Shown one piece after another: positions 58,591 to 63,215 of a stretch of DNA of 63,215 nucleotides (position 1 is its first letter; each line of letters opens with the position of its first letter). Source of the stretch: Clostridia bacterium. Its GTDB lineage: Bacteria; Bacillota; Clostridia; Christensenellales; Aristaeellaceae. The stretch covers positions 1 to 63,215 of the forward strand of contig JAFRLY010000022.1 of NCBI GenBank assembly GCA_017431005.1, written 5' to 3'. The position numbers were made by a program, and so were the translations under genes. The notes below the pieces were generated by a model that did no database searches, was not told the DNA's origin, and worked only from the letters and a program-made list of their open reading frames with translations.

Positions 58591-60864
58591 GTGACTTCCC
58601 GTCAGAAAGCCTGGCTGCTCCCCGCCGGAGCAGCAGCGGCAACCGCCGGCGTCCTTCTGGGCCGGATGACCGCCTGCCTGCTCCCGGGGCTCCTGGGCAT
58701 ATTTTTCGCATGCGGAGCCGTTTTTCTGTTGCGGGGCCGTTGGCGCTTCATCGCTTTCCTGGCTGTATTCCTTGCCGCGGGATGTCTCTCAGCTTCCTTT
58801 GCTTTTCATCCTTCGCTGCCTGCTGAAGGGGCCTGCAGGGTTTCAGGCATCATTGCAGATGAGCTGCGCTTATCGGGCAGCCGGCACTGGCGCACACAGT
58901 TGGCGGAGGTAACACTGGATGGAAGCCCGGTTCACGGCGATGCCTACTGGTCCTTCTATTCAGAAGAGCCTCCGGAAAACCTGCTGCCGGGTAAATCCGT
59001 CACCTTCAATGCCCGTCTTTATCATCCGTCCGGCCAGGTCAATCCCGGCGGTTATCATTTTCAGGAATATCTTCTGCAGCATGGAATGACTTTCGGTCTC
59101 TTCGGCAAGGAGGAGCTGGAAGTTTCTGACCCTGCCTTTTTTACGTTTTCCGGACTGAAGGCGTCTGTGCGTTTCCGTCTCTCCCGGCAGTTTATCAGTC
59201 TGATGGGCAATGAGGCCGGAGGCTATGCGTCTGCCCTGATTCTGGGAATACGTTCGCTGCTTCCTGCAGAAGACCGTGCGGCATTCTCGCGTCTTGGCGT
59301 TGCGCATGTTCTGTCTGTCAGCGGATTTCATGTCGGTCTGGTCATCGGTTTCCTGGCATTTCTTTTTCGTCTTTTTGCCCTGCCGCAGAAAGCTCGTCTG
59401 ATTCTTTATGCCGTGCTGCTTTTTCTCTACAGCTCTCTGTGCGGAATGAATCAGCCTGTTCTGAGAGCTTCCCTTCTGACGCTGCTGGCACTTGAAGGAA
59501 AAATTCTGAATCGTCCGAGATCGGGGATCCATTTGCTGAGCGCAGCGTATATTTTCCTGCTTCTTCTCTCTCCGCCGCAGATTACGGGCGCTTCCTTCCA
59601 GCTGTCCTTTGGCGCAATGCTGGGCATTGTCCTGGTATCTCCCTGGCTGATGCGTTTCTGTCCTTTTCAGCGCAGGCTCCTCCAGGCGGTCTGGAACAGC
59701 TTCTGCGTACTGGCTGGTGCGCAGCTGGGTATTCTCTGGCCGGAGCTGAACGCTTTTCAGACGTTTCCGCTCTTATCGTTTCTGACAAATCTTCCGGTTA
59801 CTCTTCTGGTTTCCGTGATCATTTATCTGGACTGGGCCGTTCTGCTGCTGTCCTGGCTTCATCCCCTGGCCCGGCTGATTGCCGTCCCGGCCGCATGGCT
59901 GACGAACCTGCTGACCGGATCCGTCGGTGCGCTGGGTTCTTTGCCGGGAATAACAATATGGACATGCTCCCCTGGCTTTTCTGCGGGGCCGGGCCTGTGT
60001 CTCCTGCTGGCAGCATGCTCAGGGCTGTTTCATATGAAAAAGCGGATCAGGCTCCAGCTGCTGGCTGCAGGCCTCGGACTGCTTGTTTTTTCTCTGTGCC
60101 CGCTTCCGCACACTGCCACAGAATATATTCAGTTCAGCGACGGAGATGCGGATGCAGCGCTCATCTGGGACAGAAATGAGGCGATTGTTCTGGATGCAGG
60201 TGAATCGGATGGCACGCTCAGCGGATACCTGCGTCAGCATCGGCTGACACCTGACGCCGTTATTCTGACGCATCTCCATATGGATCATATGGGAGGCCTG
60301 GCTTCCCTGCTTGAGGACAATATTCCGGTTCCTGTCTGTTATCTGCCGTGGGGTGCCCGCAATGCGCTGGTGGACGTGCATGCTCTCTCTCTCCTGGATC
60401 AGCTGCAGGCGGCCGGAACAGAAATCCGGTTCCTTTCCAGGGGAGATTCTCTCGTTCTTCCTTCGGGATCCGTCTCCGTGCTCTGGCCGGAAGAAGGAAA
60501 GGTCCGGCCCGGCCAGGATGCCAACGAGTCATCCATGGTATCCCTGATCAGACTTCAGGATGTGACAATGCTGTCTACCGGAGACCTGGACGGTCGTTAT
60601 GAGATGTATGCAGCGGTCCCGGCCGACCTTCTGAAAATTGCGCATCATGGATCTGTCTCATCAAGCAGTCCGGAATTCCTGGCTGCTGTTTCTCCTCAGG
60701 CGGCACTCTTAAGCTGTTCCAAACCGGAAAGACATGCCCGGATGGAAGAGCGCCTGCAGAACGTTCCTCTTTTTTCCACGGCAGTGCACGGAGCCGTAAC
60801 CGTAACCTTCAGCAGCGGCACCTTCAGAATCACGCCTTTTCTTGATCCTGCATCAAAGGAGTAA
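58591..60864 (+). CDS. comEC: ComEC/Rec2 DNA-uptake channel protein
   Basis: 757 residues from a GTG. It has N-terminal membrane helices and an OB-like external domain (~60-190), then the Competence transmembrane domain (ALILGIRSLLPAEDRAAF, VLSVSGFHVGLVIG). A C-terminal metallo-beta-lactamase domain follows with VILTHLHMDHMGGL, DLLKIAHHGSVSSSS and SCSKPERH. ComEC carries single-stranded DNA across the membrane; the hydrolase domain is thought to degrade the other strand. All motifs are intact. The holA gene follows by 6 bases, the standard pairing. Confidence 0.94.
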   Translation: MTSRQKAWLLPAGAAAATAGVLLGRMTACLLPGLLGIFFACGAVFLLRGRWRFIAFLAVFLAAGCLSASFAFHPSLPAEGACRVSGIIADELRLSGSRHWRTQLAEVTLDGSPVHGDAYWSFYSEEPPENLLPGKSVTFNARLYHPSGQVNPGGYHFQEYLLQHGMTFGLFGKEELEVSDPAFFTFSGLKASVRFRLSRQFISLMGNEAGGYASALILGIRSLLPAEDRAAFSRLGVAHVLSVSGFHVGLVIGFLAFLFRLFALPQKARLILYAVLLFLYSSLCGMNQPVLRASLLTLLALEGKILNRPRSGIHLLSAAYIFLLLLSPPQITGASFQLSFGAMLGIVLVSPWLMRFCPFQRRLLQAVWNSFCVLAGAQLGILWPELNAFQTFPLLSFLTNLPVTLLVSVIIYLDWAVLLLSWLHPLARLIAVPAAWLTNLLTGSVGALGSLPGITIWTCSPGFSAGPGLCLLLAACSGLFHMKKRIRLQLLAAGLGLLVFSLCPLPHTATEYIQFSDGDADAALIWDRNEAIVLDAGESDGTLSGYLRQHRLTPDAVILTHLHMDHMGGLASLLEDNIPVPVCYLPWGARNALVDVHALSLLDQLQAAGTEIRFLSRGDSLVLPSGSVSVLWPEEGKVRPGQDANESSMVSLIRLQDVTMLSTGDLDGRYEMYAAVPADLLKIAHHGSVSSSSPEFLAAVSPQAALLSCSKPERHARMEERLQNVPLFSTAVHGAVTVTFSSGTFRITPFLDPASKE

Positions 60865-60870
60865 ACCATC

Positions 60871-61878
60871 ATGGACCGCAAAGCTTTTTATCAGCTGCTC
60901 TCCCGCGGAACGCTTCCGTCCGTTCTTCTTTTTGAGGGGGATGACGAATACTCAAAAAACGCCGCTTATCATGCGCTGCGAAGTGCTCTGCTGCCGGCCG
61001 GCCTGGAAGATCTGAACGAAACCCTGCTGGACGCGCCGGATACGGATACCATCATCGCCGCTGCTGAAACCATGCCCCTTATGACGGACCGCCGCCTGGT
61101 AATCATCCGCGATCATCCGGCTCTGTCCGGCCGCACGGAAATTGATGAATCGCTTCTTCAGTACCTTCCCGGGGCTCCTGCTTCCTCACTTCTCCTTTTT
61201 TACTGCACCCAGAAGCCGGACGGCAGAAAGAAGCTGTACACCGCCATTAAGAAAGAGAATGGGATTGTTACCTTCTCCCCGCTTAAAGACAATGAACTGA
61301 CTTCCTTCGTAACAGAACAGTTTCACAAGGCAGGCAAGGAATGTGACGAGCGGACTGCCGATTACCTGATCTTCATCAGCGGAACGGACACAAATCTGCT
61401 GGCCCGGGAAGTACAGAAGATAGCGTCCTATCACCCGGATGTTCCGCAGGTGCACCCGGATGACGTGCGCATCCTGGCAACGCCTTCCCTGGAATCCAGT
61501 GTTTTTCAGATGGTGGACGCGGTTGTTGCCAATCAGCAGGCCCGTGCGTTCTCCCTGCTGCGCAGCCAGCTTCTGAACGGACAGGACCGTGTATTTATTC
61601 TGGCCATGCTTCTGAGGCAGTTCAGGCTTCTTCAGCAGATCAAGATTCTTCAGTACGAGAAAAAAAGCAGGGAAGTTCTTCTTTCCTCACTTGGTGTACC
61701 TTCCTTCGCCGCGGAACAGTATATCAGGCAGGCTGCCTCCTATACCGGCGGTCAGGTGAAGCAGGCGGTCCGCCTCTGCTTTGAAACGGAATACGCCATC
61801 AAATCCGGACGTCTGAATGCTGAAGGAGCTCTGGAAGCAGTCATTCTGAAATTGTTAACGCTGAAAAATAGTAATTGA
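60871..61878 (+). CDS. holA: DNA polymerase III delta subunit
   Basis: 335 residues. The clamp-loader wrench subunit opens the beta clamp. The clamp-contacting start is VLLFEGDDEYSKNAAYHALR; the AAA+-like fold lacks a working P-loop, as is normal for delta; domain III is SSVFQMVDAVVANQQARAF followed by VFILAMLLRQFRLLQQIK. CAAAGGAG precedes the ATG. Its stop codon overlaps the -35 box of the following promoter. Confidence 0.93.
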   Translation: MDRKAFYQLLSRGTLPSVLLFEGDDEYSKNAAYHALRSALLPAGLEDLNETLLDAPDTDTIIAAAETMPLMTDRRLVIIRDHPALSGRTEIDESLLQYLPGAPASSLLLFYCTQKPDGRKKLYTAIKKENGIVTFSPLKDNELTSFVTEQFHKAGKECDERTADYLIFISGTDTNLLAREVQKIASYHPDVPQVHPDDVRILATPSLESSVFQMVDAVVANQQARAFSLLRSQLLNGQDRVFILAMLLRQFRLLQQIKILQYEKKSREVLLSSLGVPSFAAEQYIRQAASYTGGQVKQAVRLCFETEYAIKSGRLNAEGALEAVILKLLTLKNSN

Positions 61879-61903
61879 GATATTCATGAAAATATGTTAA
61901 TAT
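61875..61903 (+). promoter_or_regulatory. Sigma-A promoter of the exported protein gene
   Basis: TTGAGA (61875-61880, containing the holA stop), 17 bases, TAATAT (61898-61903). Confidence 0.6.
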
Positions 61904-61937
61904 ATTATGACAAATATCTGTTTGGGGGTATCTGTAT

Positions 61938-63035
61938 ATGAAACGAGTGCTTGTATTCCTGCTGATGCTGTGCATGCTGCTGGGCTGCTTCACATCTGCG
62001 TTTGCCAAGCTTGAAATACTCGAACAGCCTGTATCGCAGACTGTCAAAGAGCGCGGCAAGGCCACATTCTCCTTCAAGGTGACCAAACAGCAGCAGATGG
62101 GTATTACCTGGTACTTTGTGAATCCGGATAACGGTGAGGAAATCACCGGAAAAAACATCCGCAAAACCTTCAAAGGATTGAAGGTAACGAATCCGAACAG
62201 TCAGAAAATGACCCTCCGCAACATTCCCGTGGCAATGCACGGCTGGTCTCTGTATGCCCGCTGCAAAGCCGGCGGTGCCGCAGTTGAAACGGATATCGTT
62301 CAGATCCTGATCGAGGGAATGGACCCTCCGGATATTGCCTTGCCGAAGAGACTCACCGCTGTTGAAAATAAAGAGCCCGCTGAACAGAAGTCCGCAAAGT
62401 CGGAATCCTCTTCCGGCGAAGCAGATGCGGAAAAGACAGCTTCCGAATCTGAAGAAGAAAAAGATGCACCTGAAGCAGAGTCGGAGAACAGCAGTATAGC
62501 CGCTGAACAGGAACCTGAACCGGCTGTAATCAGCATTACCGCTTCCAATGCGCTGCTCTATCCGGTCAATGCGAAAGGAAAGGCTTCGGAAGAGGGATCG
62601 TCCTCAATGTCCTTTAAAGGATCCGCCAGCTTCTATGTTGCTCCGTCCTCCGAAGGAGAAGTCCAGTACTGGACCATCAACGGTGTGCGGATGGAGCCGG
62701 ATACACAGGTGACCGGGTTTACATTCCGTGGGGTCACATCAGACATGTCTGTTTCTGCAAAGATCAGAAAAGCCTCATCTGATGCTTCTGCCGATCTGGA
62801 TTATCAGAACATGTGCAAAATCACATGCTCCAACTGTTTCTTCACGTTCATGCCTGACGGCATCACCTATGCTGCGGAAGGTGAAGTACCTGCAGGCGCC
62901 AAGATTACTGTGATCGCCGGGCAGGGTGCTGATCTCGATAAGGGATATACCATTAACGGTGAAGCCGGGCAGCAGCAGAACAAGGTGACATTCACCATGA
63001 TTGTGGAAGCTGATACTTCCTTCTCCATGGATTGA
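61938..63035 (+). CDS. Exported protein with Ig-like and acidic linker regions
   Basis: 365 residues. A signal peptide (RVLVFLLMLCMLLGCFTSAFA; a lipobox-like LLGC could instead be lipidated) is followed by an Ig-like domain (~25-125, LEILEQPVSQTVKERGKATFSFKV in part). Then comes a Ser/Glu/Ala-rich acidic linker (~140-200) and a beta-rich C-terminal region with YWTINGVRMEPD and GYTINGEAG, resembling repeated bacterial Ig/InlB-B-like strands. Cysteines C309-C312 (ITCSNCFF, positions approximate) may form a disulfide. Function unknown; probably a surface protein. GGGGGT precedes the ATG. Confidence 0.75.
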   Translation: MKRVLVFLLMLCMLLGCFTSAFAKLEILEQPVSQTVKERGKATFSFKVTKQQQMGITWYFVNPDNGEEITGKNIRKTFKGLKVTNPNSQKMTLRNIPVAMHGWSLYARCKAGGAAVETDIVQILIEGMDPPDIALPKRLTAVENKEPAEQKSAKSESSSGEADAEKTASESEEEKDAPEAESENSSIAAEQEPEPAVISITASNALLYPVNAKGKASEEGSSSMSFKGSASFYVAPSSEGEVQYWTINGVRMEPDTQVTGFTFRGVTSDMSVSAKIRKASSDASADLDYQNMCKITCSNCFFTFMPDGITYAAEGEVPAGAKITVIAGQGADLDKGYTINGEAGQQQNKVTFTMIVEADTSFSMD

Positions 63036-63074
63036 TCCGCTTTCAGATAACTATAAAAAAGCCGGATACGAAAT

Positions 63075-63099
63075 CAATGTCATTTAGATAATGACATTG
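63075..63099 (+). repeat. Inverted repeat after the last gene
   Basis: CAATGTCATT (63075-63084) pairs perfectly with AATGACATTG (63090-63099) around a 5-base loop. There is no T tract; it may be part of the 3' end of the upstream transcript. Confidence 0.5.
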
Positions 63100-63117
63100 G
63101 GCAAAAAGACACAGGAG

Positions 63118-63156
63118 ACTGACTATCAGAGAAATGGTAGTCAGTTCTTCTTTTTT
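63118..63156 (+). terminator. Rho-independent terminator near the right edge
   Basis: ACTGACTATC (63118-63127) pairs with GGTAGTCAGT (63136-63145, one G-U), followed by TCTTCTTTTTT. The remaining ~60 bases hold only a CAGATG-CTTT-CATCTG hairpin and no gene. Confidence 0.7.
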
Positions 63157-63215
63157 AGAGGACAGACAGCAATGTGGGCATACTAAACAAACAGATGCTT
63201 TCATCTGCTAAAAAA

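Noticed and set aside
1-63215. CRISPR array, insertion sequence or prophage genes
   Set aside because: No regularly spaced short repeats, transposase motif or phage structural protein was seen on either strand.

Overview
The window reads as chromosome of a low- to mid-GC (roughly 55% GC by eye) Gram-positive bacterium of class Clostridia (Bacillota), probably an anaerobic gut or rumen species. The support is: strong AGGAGG-type ribosome binding sites throughout; sigma-A promoters with 17-base spacers; conserved Firmicute gene orders (ylxM-ffh-rpsP-khpA-rimM-trmD, DUF2232/yybS-rplI-dnaB, greA-lysS, comEC-holA); a flavodiiron protein with a rubredoxin tail (oxygen scavenging in anaerobes); and LuxS, MATE and VanW families. 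A Christensenellales-like rumen lineage would fit, but that is inference. Almost all of it is ordinary core chromosome; accessory features sit mostly at 28-45 kb and at the extreme left edge.

Layout. 1-180: the end of a truncated reading frame, a tRNA-3'-end-like stretch and a terminator, possibly the edge of an integrated element. 211-2961 (-): nitroreductase and beta-helix protein. 2962-3866: non-coding DNA with a 40-base direct repeat (38/40) and tRNA-Val. 3867-5898 (-): greA-lysS with a hairpin leader. 6016-10895 (-): rnz-uvrB-mini membrane gene-membrane protein-metallophosphoesterase-mini gene, an overlapping operon in which two genes are very short. 11121-21463 (+): argG-argC-GNAT-argJ-argB-argD-carA-carB, an arginine/carbamoyl-phosphate operon that lacks argF and argH here. 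21514-25602 (-): cation/proton antiporter, four-domain flavodiiron protein and KDPG aldolase, each with its own promoter. 25892-30895: MATE, MscS, small membrane proteins and aldo/keto reductase. 31113-31298: two tRNA-Ser genes.

The accessory middle (31.4-42.7 kb) holds a secreted DUF218 protein; a secreted small protein followed by a peptide with a double-glycine leader and a zinc-ribbon core; a MATE transporter fused to a GHKL-type ATPase domain; a HAD phosphatase; and a minus-strand cluster of an ABC transporter, luxS and an esterase. The ABC permease carries seven regular 27-29-residue repeats in a loop, and its ATPase has an N-terminal membrane domain. Two GNAT acetyltransferases, a DUF1232 protein and tRNA-Met/tRNA-fMet follow.

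The right third is housekeeping again: a minus operon DUF2232-rplI-dnaB-yhaM-lipoprotein-nine-repeat SdrD-B-like exported protein-VanW protein, then plus-strand genes for a peptidoglycan-binding protein, ylxM-ffh-rpsP-khpA-rimM-trmD, a membrane protein, an orphan barstar, comEC, holA and an exported protein. The strongest unusual signals are the GG-leader zinc-ribbon peptide, the repeat-bearing ABC permease next to luxS, the MATE-ATPase fusion, the consensus promoter whose -35 box lies inside a terminator arm ahead of ylxM-ffh, the greA leader hairpin and the tRNA-Val direct repeat. No CRISPR array, IS transposase or phage structural gene was seen.
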